NCBI RefSeq assembly: GCF_051388915.1
Contig: NZ_JBPKBH010000014.1
Location: 168,756-232,755 of the forward strand
Direction: 5' to 3'
Length of the DNA: 64,000 nt
Origin: Yinghuangia sp051388915
GTDB lineage: Bacteria > Actinomycetota > Actinomycetes > Streptomycetales > Streptomycetaceae
Shown: positions 35,220 to 43,894 of the stretch, in pieces
Numbering within the stretch: position 1 is the stretch's first letter
Layout of the letters: each line of letters begins with the position of its first letter
Program-made: the position numbers and the translations under genes
The notes under the pieces: generated by a model
What the model was told of the DNA's origin: nothing
Seen by the model: the letters and a program-made list of their open reading frames with translations, nothing else
The model's database searches: none

Positions 35220-36739
35220 GCGCCGTTTCGCTCCGCTTCGCTCTGTGCGGCGGCCACCAGAATCGCCTGCCAGAGAGCCAGGTTGTCCTTCTCGCGTGAA
35301 CCTTGCATCTCAGACTCGAAGACCTTGTGCAACAGCAGGTAAAGCAGGCTCTTGAGCACGGGAAGGTCGTTGAGCCCCGCCGACCGACCAGCCAGCAGAG
35401 CCGGGCGGTACTTCTGGTTGAGGTAGACGACGTGATCCTCGCGGTCCAGGTCGAAGAAGGCATCCGAGTCGAAGCGCCGCCAGCGCATCGAAATCGGCTC
35501 CTCACCGTCCAGAAACGGGAGTTCGGCGTCAATCGCCTTGCGCAAGTCTGGGTCGAAGCCCTTCCCGGGTGGGATCACTGACTTGCGTTCCGGACCACGC
35601 CTCTTGCGCGCCTCGCGGTACGTCGTCTCGGCGTCCGCCAAGAACTCCGCAAACGCCCGCTGTTGCGCGTCCTCGGCGGCCTCGATCGCAACGGCGAACT
35701 CCGGCGACGCCTCGACACCGGCCTTCTTGACGGTCAGTCGGAAGACGTCGCCGTATTCCTTCGGCAGATCCACCGCGATGCGCGCAAGCGACAGGTGCTG
35801 CTCCGGTTGTCGGAAGCCGTTCCAACCGCCGGCCTGGACCAACCGATTATTGCGGTAAAAATAGAAGCCTTGACGGTCAAGCACCGTTCCAAGTCCGCGG
35901 TACTCCGGCATGCTCGACTTCGCCGGCCAGATATGGGCGGAGATGGGGAGTTCGCCGACTGTCGGTAGATGGGCCTGGAACTGCCTGGGATACTCGGCAC
36001 GTCCGGGCATCGGGTAGCCGAACGGGTCGAGCGGTTCGACTCCGTACTCCATGTAGACGATGCCGGAACGCACGTCCTCAACCGCGATCGTAATGTTGAA
36101 GTCCGGCTGGTCCAGGAAGCGGTGCAGATATAGGCCCAGGTGGAGTCCGAGCTTGTCGATGACGCGATGCAGGTACCGATCCGTCTGCGCCAGGTCGCCG
36201 TGCTTGGGGAAGTCTTTAACGCCGTCCCAGCGAACGACCGTTCCCTGCCAGGTGATCGGACGCTCCGCGTAGCGGTCAAGCAGCGCCTGCGCGTACTTGG
36301 CATCCACGATGTCGCACAGGAAGTCGGTGCGCGCCTGTTCCATTCGCCAACGACGTCCGATAGGGCGGCTGCGCTTCGTCTTGGTGACGACGGTGAGCGA
36401 CGTAGCGTGACTCAAGGAGGCGGACTTGAGGCCCGTACCGAACATGCCGAGCTTGTCGGCACCGTAATCACGTCGGCCACCCACCGTCATCGCTACGTCA
36501 AGGGCCTCCTCGTTCATCCCGGCGCCGTCGTCAACAACCAACAGACTGACCAGGAAGTCGCCGTCGCGGAGGAAGTGAATGACCACATCCTTGGCTCCCG
36601 CGTCGATCGAGTTGTCGACGAGGTCCGCGATGGCGACTTCGAAGCCGTACCCCTGGCTCGTCAACGCATCCACGTAGCGGGGATCTGGTGGCAGTTGCTT
36701 AGAACCGGATGTCGGTACGTCGAATTGCCAGTCGGTCAT
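35216..36739 (-). CDS. GHKL (MutL/Hsp90-like) ATPase
   Basis: 507 residues from ATG 36739; the frame upstream of it is not coding. The Bergerat ATP fold is complete: N-box Asn43 in 'VAIADLVDNSIDAGA', G1 box 'VDDGAGM' (71-74) and G2 box 'KLGMFGTGLKSAS' (96-108). The rest resembles the transducer and C-terminal parts of ATP-binding proteins encoded next to Z1 and DUF4420 genes. First gene of the operon. In such systems ATP-driven dimer closure may sense DNA or a phage product. No methyltransferase gene lies beside it. Confidence 0.93.
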   Translation of the reverse strand: MTDWQFDVPTSGSKQLPPDPRYVDALTSQGYGFEVAIADLVDNSIDAGAKDVVIHFLRDGDFLVSLLVVDDGAGMNEEALDVAMTVGGRRDYGADKLGMFGTGLKSASLSHATSLTVVTKTKRSRPIGRRWRMEQARTDFLCDIVDAKYAQALLDRYAERPITWQGTVVRWDGVKDFPKHGDLAQTDRYLHRVIDKLGLHLGLYLHRFLDQPDFNITIAVEDVRSGIVYMEYGVEPLDPFGYPMPGRAEYPRQFQAHLPTVGELPISAHIWPAKSSMPEYRGLGTVLDRQGFYFYRNNRLVQAGGWNGFRQPEQHLSLARIAVDLPKEYGDVFRLTVKKAGVEASPEFAVAIEAAEDAQQRAFAEFLADAETTYREARKRRGPERKSVIPPGKGFDPDLRKAIDAELPFLDGEEPISMRWRRFDSDAFFDLDREDHVVYLNQKYRPALLAGRSAGLNDLPVLKSLLYLLLHKVFESEMQGSREKDNLALWQAILVAAAQSEAERNGA

Positions 36740-36896
36740 GCCCCACCCCGGTGTCAGACCACGCACCCCCGCGCGGTCGCGCCTCACATGTGTCGGCTCC
36801 GAGGATATGGAGCCAGTACCACCGGCCGCGACGGGACCGGACAATCTCGTTGGAGTGCCTGGCCGCAGCAGTCAACGGCGACGGCCGCCGGCTGAC

Positions 36897-37958
36897 TCAC
36901 GAACCGTACGTGTCGATGTAGGTGCGGACGGCTTCGTGGAGGGTGGTTGGGGGGAGGTCGAGGTGTTCGAGGATGGTGTAGCGGCCGGGGCGGGTGTTGG
37001 GGGCGTGGTGGAGGACGTCGACGAACTGGGCTTCGGTGAGGCCGAGTTGGGCGGGGACTATGGGGAGGTTGTGGCGGTCCAGGCAGGTGGCGAGGCGGGT
37101 GGCGAGGTCGGTGTCGCCGCGGAGGTGGCTGGCGAAGACGGCGCCGAGGCCGACTTGTTCGCCGTGGAGACCGTCGAGGCCGGGGTGGAGGAGGTCGACG
37201 GCGTGCGAGATCTCGTGGCAGGCGCCGCTGCACGGGCGGGTGGTGCCGGCGACGGACATGGCGAGGCCGGACATGACCAGGCCCTCGGCGAGGGTGGCGA
37301 GGAAGGCTTCGTCGTCGGCGTCCTGGGGGCGGTTGAGGAGGGCTTCGGCGGCGGTACGGGCGAAGGCGGCGGCCAGGCCGTCCAGGTCCTCGCCGGTGTG
37401 CTCGGCGGAGAGTTCCCAGTCGGCGAGGGCGGAGAGGTTGGAGAGGGCCTCGCCGATGCCGGAGCGTACGAAGCGGATCGGGGACGTACGGATGACGTCC
37501 AGGTCGACGACGAGGGCGATGGGCATGGGGACGCCGTACGAGCCGCGCCCCGACTCGTTGTCGAGGATGCTCACCGGCGACGCGATGCCGTCGTGCGCGA
37601 GGTTGGTGGCGACCGCGACCATGGGCAGGCCGACGCGCGAGGCGGCGTACTTCGTCGCGTCGAGCACCCGTCCGCCGCCGACGCCGACGACCGCGTCGTA
37701 GTTCCCCTTGGTCAGCCGCGCCGCGAGGTCGACCGCCGAGTCGAGGGTGCCGCCGCGGATCGGGAACCAGTCGGCCGCGGGCATCGAGGCCGCGAGCCGG
37801 TCGCGCAGCCGCGCGCCCGAGCCGTCGCTGACCACCAGCGCCAGGCGTCCGGACGTCGACACCCGGCGGTCGCTGAGGATCGCCCCGAGGTCTTCGAGCG
37901 CCCCGGGCCGGATGTCGACCGTGAGCGGCGCCGACACGAGCCGCGTCAGTACCGGCAC
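36897..37958 (-). CDS. Glycerol-1-phosphate dehydrogenase-like (iron-containing alcohol dehydrogenase family)
   Basis: 353 residues from GTG 37958 with GGGAG upstream. The NAD(P) site shows 'DAVVGVGGGRVLDATKYAA'. Metal-binding residues are in 'ATNLAHDGIASPVS', 'ACHEISHAVDLLHPGLDGLH' and 'GEQVGLG'. This matches the EgsA/AraM branch, which reduces dihydroxyacetone phosphate to glycerol-1-phosphate. Actinobacterial members often sit near CDP-alcohol phosphotransferase and nucleotidyltransferase genes. Here galE is the neighbour, so surface glycan or teichoic-acid-like polymer synthesis is plausible. Substrate is not certain. Confidence 0.87.
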   Translation of the reverse strand: MPVLTRLVSAPLTVDIRPGALEDLGAILSDRRVSTSGRLALVVSDGSGARLRDRLAASMPAADWFPIRGGTLDSAVDLAARLTKGNYDAVVGVGGGRVLDATKYAASRVGLPMVAVATNLAHDGIASPVSILDNESGRGSYGVPMPIALVVDLDVIRTSPIRFVRSGIGEALSNLSALADWELSAEHTGEDLDGLAAAFARTAAEALLNRPQDADDEAFLATLAEGLVMSGLAMSVAGTTRPCSGACHEISHAVDLLHPGLDGLHGEQVGLGAVFASHLRGDTDLATRLATCLDRHNLPIVPAQLGLTEAQFVDVLHHAPNTRPGRYTILEHLDLPPTTLHEAVRTYIDTYGS

Positions 37959-38485
37959 GCGATCTCCCGGAGGTGGTTCGGGGCTTCGGGTGCGCCGGTG
38001 CGGGTCGGGGCGGTGGGCGGCGTCGTGGGGGCGGATGTGGGGAGGGGATCGAGGCGCGGGTTCACGGTCGCCTCGACGCGTGGGGTCGCGGTGCCGTGGT
38101 CGGGGCGCCGTGAGCGGTGGCGGGGGCTTTCCTGCGGGGCGCCATCGGTTGCAAGTGGAGACGGCGGCCTGTGCCTGCTGCGAGGATGCGGCCGGTCATG
38201 CACTGTCTCCTGCTTCTCGTGGTTCTCGATTGCGGTCACTCGGGCGCATGGAACGCGCACGTCGGACCTCGGGAGACAGCGGCGCTGTGGCGCCGGTCAC
38301 GCAAAACAGGGCCGTGCCACGGCATCGGGCGCCGCCGGGGCCCTCACGTTCGAAAACGTGTGCGCCTAGTTGAACACACGGTGAACAGCCGAAGCCAGTC
38401 CGATGCAGACGGCTGCTCCACCGCCTGGGCCAACCCGCTGCGCCAAGCGGCCCGGCGGCCTTCCATCTGCCGTTAGCCTGGACCG
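37959..38485. other. Intergenic, possible 45-codon ORF at 38199-38062
   Basis: On the minus strand AGGAGACAGTGC precedes an ATG at 38199. The frame gives 'MTGRILAAGTGRRL' and then basic, Pro/Ala-rich sequence to a TGA at 38062. The first residues recall the start of a sugar nucleotidyltransferase, so it could be the remnant of one, but this is weak. The rest shows nothing I can name. Confidence 0.3.
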
Positions 38486-39463
38486 ATGAGTTGGCTGGTC
38501 ACCGGCGGCGCCGGGTACATCGGCGCGCACGTCGTGCGCTCACTGCGGTCCGACGGGTTCGACGTGGTCGTGCTCGACGACCTCTCGACCGGCTCCGCCG
38601 ACCGGGTGCCCGACGGCGTGCCGCTCGTGGTCGGATCGGTCCTCGATCGTGTGCTGCTCGACACCGTGCTGAAGAACCATGCGGTCAACGGGGTCGTGCA
38701 CATCGCCGGGAAGAAGCGCGTCGACGAGTCGGTGGCCCGGCCGCTGTACTACTACGAGGAGAACGTCGAGGGCCTGCGCACACTGCTGGCCGCCGTCGTG
38801 GATGCGGGTGTGCAGCGCTTCGTGTTCTCCTCCAGCGCCGCCGTCTACGGCACGCCGGACACCGACCTGGTCGACGAGGGCTCTGCCTGCCTGCCCGTCA
38901 ACCCGTACGGCGAGAGCAAGCTCGCCGGCGAATGGCTGATCCGGGCGACTGCCGCGGCGCACGGCATCGCCTATGTGTCGCTCCGCTACTTCAACGTCGC
39001 CGGCGCGGGCGCGCCCGAATTGGCCGACCCCGGCGTCTTCAACCTCGTGCCCATGGTCTTCGAGCGCCTGCGCGCGGGCGCGGCGCCGCTCATCTTCGGC
39101 GACGACTACCCGACCCCTGACGGGACGTGTGTGCGCGACTACATCCACGTGCAGGACGTCGCCGACGCGCACACGGCCGCCGCCGGCCGCCTGCTCGCCG
39201 ACCCCGATGCGGGACTGACACTCAACGTCGGCCGTGGAGAAGGCACTTCGGTCCGCGCGATGATCGAACTGATCCTCGCCGAGGTGGGGAGCGAGGACGT
39301 GGCGGCCGTTGTTCGGCCCCGGCGGCCTGGGGATCCGGCGCGGGTGGTGGCGTCCGCGGAGCGGATCGGGCGCGAATTGGGATTCAAGGCTCGTTATGGC
39401 GTCCAGGACATGGTCGCCTCGGCGTGGCGTGCCCGCGCGGCGGTGGCGCACCCAGTCACGTAG
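38486..39463 (+). CDS. galE: UDP-glucose 4-epimerase
   Basis: 325 residues. It interconverts UDP-glucose and UDP-galactose using bound NAD+. The Rossmann motif is 'WLVTGGAGYIGAHVVRSL'. Active-site motifs are 'VVHIAGKKRVDESVARPLYY', 'FSSSAAVYG' with the Ser, and Tyr-x3-Lys in 'NPYGESKL'. Substrate motif 'LRYFNVAGAG' follows. Length is typical. It diverges from the dehydrogenase-like gene and converges on the kinase operon 36 bp away. The context suggests supply of sugar nucleotides for envelope glycans. Confidence 0.95.
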   Translation: MSWLVTGGAGYIGAHVVRSLRSDGFDVVVLDDLSTGSADRVPDGVPLVVGSVLDRVLLDTVLKNHAVNGVVHIAGKKRVDESVARPLYYYEENVEGLRTLLAAVVDAGVQRFVFSSSAAVYGTPDTDLVDEGSACLPVNPYGESKLAGEWLIRATAAAHGIAYVSLRYFNVAGAGAPELADPGVFNLVPMVFERLRAGAAPLIFGDDYPTPDGTCVRDYIHVQDVADAHTAAAGRLLADPDAGLTLNVGRGEGTSVRAMIELILAEVGSEDVAAVVRPRRPGDPARVVASAERIGRELGFKARYGVQDMVASAWRARAAVAHPVT

Positions 39464-39499
39464 CGGCGGCGCGGCCGGCCTTCGCGGTCAGCGGGAACC

Positions 39500-40678
39500 T
39501 CAGGAGCCTGCTGCGAGGGCTACTGCCACGGCCAGGACTGCCACGAGGGCTATCAGGGCGTAGAGGAGGGTTCGCGGGAAGGGGGTTGAGGTGGGAGGCG
39601 GGGTGGTTGGGGGTGGGGTGGGGAGTGGGGGACGGGGTGGGGGGAGGTTGAAGGGGTCTTGGCCGGTGGCTCGGGTTCGGGTACACCAGGGGCAGGTGGT
39701 GAGGTGGAAGCCGTAGGTGTGGCGGGGGCGGGCGGGGCAGGTCTCGACGCGGGAGCGTTCGCTGTCGAGGGCGCGGAGCCAGTCCTCGGCGGAGGGGCGG
39801 GAGTCGGGCTGGTGGACGCCGGGGCCGAAGGCCTGGCGGGCGAGGGCCAGGAGTGAGGGCGGCAGGACGGTGGGCTCGATCATGTTGCGCGGGGTCGTGA
39901 CGGCCTCCGGGTGGACGACGTAGGAGCAACTGGCCGCGATGTTGTCCTTGATGGTGCTGTCGCTGCTGCTGCCGTGCGGTACGCCGCCGAAGGGGTGGTT
40001 GCCGACGGTCAGCAACTGGTAGATGAGGACGGCGAGGGCGAAGTTGTCGGTGTGCCGGGTGGCGGGGCCGCCGGCCTGGCGTTCCGGGGCGGAGTAGTCG
40101 GCGGTCTGCATGAGGGCCGGGAAGTGCTCGCCGCTGGCCGGGTCGGTGAAGGCGATGGAGTCGCAGTCGAGCAGGGTGACGAAGCCGTTGCCGTCGACCA
40201 CGATGTTGTTGCTGGAGAAGTCGCCGATGACCAGACCCTCGTGGTGCATGCGGGCGGTCATGAAGGCGAGGTTCCAGCAGACGCCGAGCAGGAACCGCCA
40301 GTCGGTCCGCGGCGGGAAGCAGCGCAGGCGCTGGGCGCGGGTGAACAGGCCGATGAGCGGTACGTGTTCGGGTTCGCCGAAGCGGCGCATGGCGTAGCCG
40401 AGGAATTCGCCGTCGACGCCGCGCACCACGGCGGTGGGCCAGGCGAGTTCGGGCGGCTGGGAGGTGTTGGTGGGCCGTCCGCCGAGCGGGGTCAGGTTGA
40501 GCATGCGTTCGACGCGGCGCTCCTGGTCGGGGCCCTGCGGTTCGCGGTAGAGCTTCACGACGGTGCCGGGGCGGTCCGCGAGGGGGTACACGGCCGCCTG
40601 GCCGCCGCCCTTGGGGGCGACGCCGCTGCTGAGCACCACTTCGTCGTCGCCCACGCGCAAGCGTCGTTCGGTCGTCAC
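39500..40678 (-). CDS. Atypical protein kinase of a TerY-P-like triad
   Basis: 392 residues from GTG 40678, overlapping the PP2C stop (GTGA). The kinase fold is present but altered: a nucleotide loop 'GGGQAAVYPLADRPGTVVKL' with the Lys, a catalytic loop 'VIGDFSSNNIVVDGNG' in place of HRD, and 'TLLDCDSI' in place of DFG. A Pro-rich linker and a C-terminal membrane helix ('LLYALIALVAVLAVAVALAA') follow, so the kinase faces the cytosol. Such kinases occur with VWA (TerY) and PP2C proteins in stress-response loci. It is the last gene of the six-gene operon. Confidence 0.88.
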   Translation of the reverse strand: MTTERRLRVGDDEVVLSSGVAPKGGGQAAVYPLADRPGTVVKLYREPQGPDQERRVERMLNLTPLGGRPTNTSQPPELAWPTAVVRGVDGEFLGYAMRRFGEPEHVPLIGLFTRAQRLRCFPPRTDWRFLLGVCWNLAFMTARMHHEGLVIGDFSSNNIVVDGNGFVTLLDCDSIAFTDPASGEHFPALMQTADYSAPERQAGGPATRHTDNFALAVLIYQLLTVGNHPFGGVPHGSSSDSTIKDNIAASCSYVVHPEAVTTPRNMIEPTVLPPSLLALARQAFGPGVHQPDSRPSAEDWLRALDSERSRVETCPARPRHTYGFHLTTCPWCTRTRATGQDPFNLPPPRPPLPTPPPTTPPPTSTPFPRTLLYALIALVAVLAVAVALAAGS

Positions 40679-41532
40679 GGGCGCATCACCGGCACGTCCC
40701 GCACGGCTCGCAGCAGGGTCTTGTCGTCGGCGTTCAGCGCGGTGAGACGGTCCGAGCGCAGGAGGGTGGCGAGGGCGTCCTCGTCCGCCCGCGGGTCGGG
40801 TCCGGGGTTGTCGAGGGAGCGGAAGACGGCGGTCGCGAAGGACTTGTTCGGGTCGATCGCGCGTCCGCCGAACCACGAGATCGCGGCCTGCGCCAGGCCG
40901 TCCGTGGACAGCAGGACGCCGTTCGCCTCCGGGTCGAGGACGCATTCGGTGTGGAACCGGCGCGGCGCGTCACGGGACGTCAGGAACACGGTCTCGTTGC
41001 TGTATTCGCTCACCGCCTCGGGCTGCGGCAGCAGGTGGTAGAGCGGGGTGCCGCCGTCGGAACCGGCGCGGAGGATTACGAAGCCGTCGCCGACGCTCGC
41101 GTACCCGATCCAGGTCGGGGCGAGCACGACGACGGTGAGCGTGGTGGCGAAGTCGTCGGGGCGGCCGCCGTTTTCGCCGGTCCGGCGCAGGAACTCGTCG
41201 CGGACCTCCAGGAAGGTGTCGCCGAGTAGTTCGTGTGCGGCCCGGCCGTCCACTGCCGTGGCACCCGTGCTGTTCGCGAACAGATGTGCGGTGCGCACGC
41301 GTTCGGCGAAGTAGGCGGTGGCCAGGTGTACCGCCAACTGCGAACCCTCGTCGGAGCGCGGTCGGCTGCCCGCGCCGTCCGCGACCGCCAGCACCACCAC
41401 GCGGGCGTGTTCGGGTCCCGTCGCGGCCTCGGCCCATGCGTCCTGACACGGCACGCCCTCTCGCCGGTGCCGGTAACCCTCGACGCTGATGCCGTGCGTA
41501 CGCCACAGGCTGCCCTGCCCGCGCGGCCCCAT
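40675..41532 (-). CDS. PP2C family protein phosphatase
   Basis: 285 residues from ATG 41532, one base of which is shared with the VWA stop. Metal-binding Asp lie in 'VLAVADGAGS', 'GYASVGDGFV', 'LLSTDGLAQ' and 'NADDKTLL', the PP2C order. It would remove phosphate from Ser/Thr, antagonising the kinases of this operon. The tight coupling to VWA and kinase genes defines a TerY-P triad. No sensor domain is attached. Confidence 0.92.
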   Translation of the reverse strand: MGPRGQGSLWRTHGISVEGYRHRREGVPCQDAWAEAATGPEHARVVVLAVADGAGSRPRSDEGSQLAVHLATAYFAERVRTAHLFANSTGATAVDGRAAHELLGDTFLEVRDEFLRRTGENGGRPDDFATTLTVVVLAPTWIGYASVGDGFVILRAGSDGGTPLYHLLPQPEAVSEYSNETVFLTSRDAPRRFHTECVLDPEANGVLLSTDGLAQAAISWFGGRAIDPNKSFATAVFRSLDNPGPDPRADEDALATLLRSDRLTALNADDKTLLRAVRDVPVMRP

Positions 41533-42335
41533 CAGGGCTCCCACGCGGAGCGCTGGGTGCGGAACTGGTGGAAGATCTTCTCGAACACCTCGTCGCCCGC
41601 GCCCTTTTGCTCGGCGTTCGCGCTCGCCGACATCATCGCCAGCAGCTCGCGGAACGGGAAACCCTGCAACTGCGCGTGGAACGCCGGTGCGAGCGCCCGC
41701 AGTACGTCCAGGCCCTGCGGGGTGATACCGCCGACGCCGATCGCGTACAGCCGGAAGTGCCGCTTCTCCTGCTCGTCGGCCAGAACCGGCACCAACCGCT
41801 GCCAGGTGTCGGTGAGTTGCCCCTGTGTGTCGGTCGGCAGGCCGTCGGTCATGAGGCAGATCTGCGGGCGGTAGTACTGGAGTCCGGCCTGTCGCAGCTC
41901 CTGTTTGCGGGCCGCGACGATTTGCATGGCCAGTTCGACGGCCTCGGTCAGCAGCGTCACACCGGTCGCCGCCAAGTGCGGTGCCTGAAACTGGTGGGCC
42001 GGGACGAACGGCGTCCCGGGCTGGCCGGGCGGGATCGCGTGCGGCCCGCGCCAGGCGGCAACTCCCGTACCGCCGAAGGTGATGACCGCGACCTCGACGC
42101 TCGCGCTCAGGCTGACGTCGTCGTGCAGCTCGCGCGCCCACTGGCCGAGCGCCTCGTTGAGCGTCGCGATGGGCGCGCCACCCATCGAACTCGACGTGTC
42201 CAGGCACAGGACGAGCGGCAGGCGCTGCGCGTTGTTCTCGAAGTCGATGTCGGCGTACGCGTCTTGCGGCGCCGCCTGCTGTCGGGGCACGGGGGCGTCC
42301 TGCGGCACCGACCGTCCCCAGCGATTGCCGGGCAA
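41532..42335 (-). CDS. VWA domain protein (TerY-like)
   Basis: 267 residues with an unusual TTG start at 42335; GAGGGGG lies upstream. The MIDAS metal site is complete: 'CLDTSSSMGG', Thr in 'GVTLLTEAV', and Asp in 'MTDGLPTDTQGQ'. TerY-type VWA proteins bind divalent metal and ligand proteins and act with PP2C and kinase partners in tellurite/stress or chemical-warfare loci. No TerB/TerC/TerD genes are visible in the window, so tellurite resistance should not be assumed. Confidence 0.9.
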   Translation of the reverse strand: MPGNRWGRSVPQDAPVPRQQAAPQDAYADIDFENNAQRLPLVLCLDTSSSMGGAPIATLNEALGQWARELHDDVSLSASVEVAVITFGGTGVAAWRGPHAIPPGQPGTPFVPAHQFQAPHLAATGVTLLTEAVELAMQIVAARKQELRQAGLQYYRPQICLMTDGLPTDTQGQLTDTWQRLVPVLADEQEKRHFRLYAIGVGGITPQGLDVLRALAPAFHAQLQGFPFRELLAMMSASANAEQKGAGDEVFEKIFHQFRTQRSAWEP

Positions 42336-42347
42336 GGTACGACCCCC

Positions 42348-43391
42348 TCAGTTCTTTCCCCGCCGCGCCGACGCCCGGACGGCCGGCAGGGCCCCGGACT
42401 GGGCGGCGAAGGTTTCGACGGATTCCCCCACAGCCGGCGGATCGCCGGTGTCCGCCCAGGTGGCACGGACGAGGCAGCGGTCGAGTTCGACATATCCCTG
42501 CGGGTGCAGGCTGGTGCGCACGGTCGCGGTACGCGTCGGGCCGCCGGGCCGGACGCGGCCCGAGGACGGCGCTCCCGCGGTCGGTCGGGTCGGGGGCGCC
42601 GGTGTCGCGGTGGTCGCGGTGGCGGCCGTGGCGACAGACGTGTTCGCGGCGGTGGCCGTGGCGGTGGCCGTGTATACCTCCGGCCCGCCGCCGTAGGCAC
42701 GTTGCGCGGCGAGGCGGCGCCGTACGGGCACCGCGAGCGCGAGCACGACGGCGAGTGCGAGGACGGGGAGGACGAGCGTCCAGGCCGGTACTCCCCCGTC
42801 ACCGCCGCCGGTGTTCCGGGTGGGCAGCATCAGCACGGCGCCGTTCTCCTGCGCGTGCCGGTCGGCGACGAGCTGGTCCCCCGGCAGCCCCTCGGGCGGT
42901 GCGGCGCCCAGCAGTTCGCATATCTCGGTACAGCCTCCCGCCGACCTGAGCAGCATGACCGTGGCCGGGTCGAGGCGGGCGACCGAGCTGTCGCGTGCGA
43001 CGACGCGGCTCGACGGGTCGGCGGCGAGGGCGAACAGCAGACTCCCGCCCACGCCGCTGTTGCCGCTCGGCAGCACGACCGCGAACCGGCCCCCGGCGAA
43101 TGCCTTTTGGGCCTCGCGGACGTCCGTGGCGTCCAGGCTCACCAGCCCCAGCGGGCGCGTGAGCGTGACCACGACGGCGCCCGTGCGCGAGGACCGCGCC
43201 GCCTCGGCGAGGCAGCGCAGCGCGGGCTTGTCGAGCTGCGCGGGGGCTCCCGCGGCGCATCCGTCGGGAAGCACGATGCCGGGCGGGTCGGCGGAGTTCG
43301 CGACGGCCGTCGACCGGGCCGTCGGAGACAGGCCGAGAAGCAGCACGGCACTCGCGACCGCGGCCGAATTCCGCACTCGCGTCCAGGTCAT
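42348..43391 (-). CDS. Secreted/membrane-anchored protein of the kinase operon
   Basis: 347 residues from ATG 43391. A signal peptide covers about 1-28 ('SAAVASAVLLLGLSPTARST'). The outer domain contains 'AGAVVVTLTRPLGLVSLDAT'-like and 'GGRFAVVLPSGNSGVGGSLL' blocks. A membrane helix ('WTLVLPVLALAVVLALAVPV') follows at about 205-225, then an Ala/Thr-rich linker and a small C-terminal beta domain beginning 'GYVELDRCLVRATWAD'. No family is assigned. It could be the envelope sensor for the signalling operon. Confidence 0.72.
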   Translation of the reverse strand: MTWTRVRNSAAVASAVLLLGLSPTARSTAVANSADPPGIVLPDGCAAGAPAQLDKPALRCLAEAARSSRTGAVVVTLTRPLGLVSLDATDVREAQKAFAGGRFAVVLPSGNSGVGGSLLFALAADPSSRVVARDSSVARLDPATVMLLRSAGGCTEICELLGAAPPEGLPGDQLVADRHAQENGAVLMLPTRNTGGGDGGVPAWTLVLPVLALAVVLALAVPVRRRLAAQRAYGGGPEVYTATATATAANTSVATAATATTATPAPPTRPTAGAPSSGRVRPGGPTRTATVRTSLHPQGYVELDRCLVRATWADTGDPPAVGESVETFAAQSGALPAVRASARRGKN

Positions 43392-43438
43392 GCGCGCCCC
43401 CACCCCATGAGGAATGCCGCATTCTATCGGCGTGCGGT

Positions 43439-43894
43439 TCAGAGCCGGAACAATTCCTGGCAGCGCGTGAACAACGTCCTCCCGTGCTCCACCCAACGCG
43501 TCGCCAGCGCGTCGAAATCGGGTTGGGTGAGGCGGCAGGAGAGCGGCAGCGTGCAGGTTCCGGCGATACAGGGGTGCGGACCGCGTACGTCCCACACCGA
43601 CAGCATGGGCACCAACTGCTCGGTGTTCCAGGCGTTTGCGGCGGCCGCGGCGGTGGCCAACTGGTCGTGGCGGAGCGTACGGCCGTTGGTCATGAACGCG
43701 ACCAGGAGGCTCGACGTCGTCATGAACCGTACGGTCAAAAGGCGTTCGGTCGACGGGATGTCGAACTCCAGGGTCACCGAGACGGTGTCGGCGGTCGTGC
43801 GCAGTTGGTGCCGGACGGCCCAACGGTCCAGCAGCACACGCCAGTCCGAGCCGAGCAGGTGCACCTGCGGCCGACTGTGCTCAACGTCCGGCAC
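43439..43894 (-). CDS. YbjN-like domain protein
   Basis: 151 residues from GTG 43894, overlapping the kinase gene by 14 bases. The pattern fits the YbjN/type III secretion chaperone-like fold: 'TVSVTLEFDIPSTERLLTVR', 'NGRTLRHDQLATAAAAANAW' and 'PDFDALATRWVEHGRTLFTR'. YbjN proteins are small cytosolic signalling factors of poorly known mechanism. Coupling to a Ser/Thr kinase suggests it is a substrate or adaptor. Confidence 0.7.
   Translation of the reverse strand: MPDVEHSRPQVHLLGSDWRVLLDRWAVRHQLRTTADTVSVTLEFDIPSTERLLTVRFMTTSSLLVAFMTNGRTLRHDQLATAAAAANAWNTEQLVPMLSVWDVRGPHPCIAGTCTLPLSCRLTQPDFDALATRWVEHGRTLFTRCQELFRL

Noticed and set aside
36738..38369. 543-codon plus-strand frame
   Set aside because: It is antisense to the glycerol-1-phosphate dehydrogenase-like gene and rich in Gly/Glu, as expected for a shadow.
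39500..43391. Tellurite resistance locus
   Set aside because: VWA, PP2C and kinase genes fit a TerY-P triad, but there are no TerB, TerC, TerD or TerZ genes.
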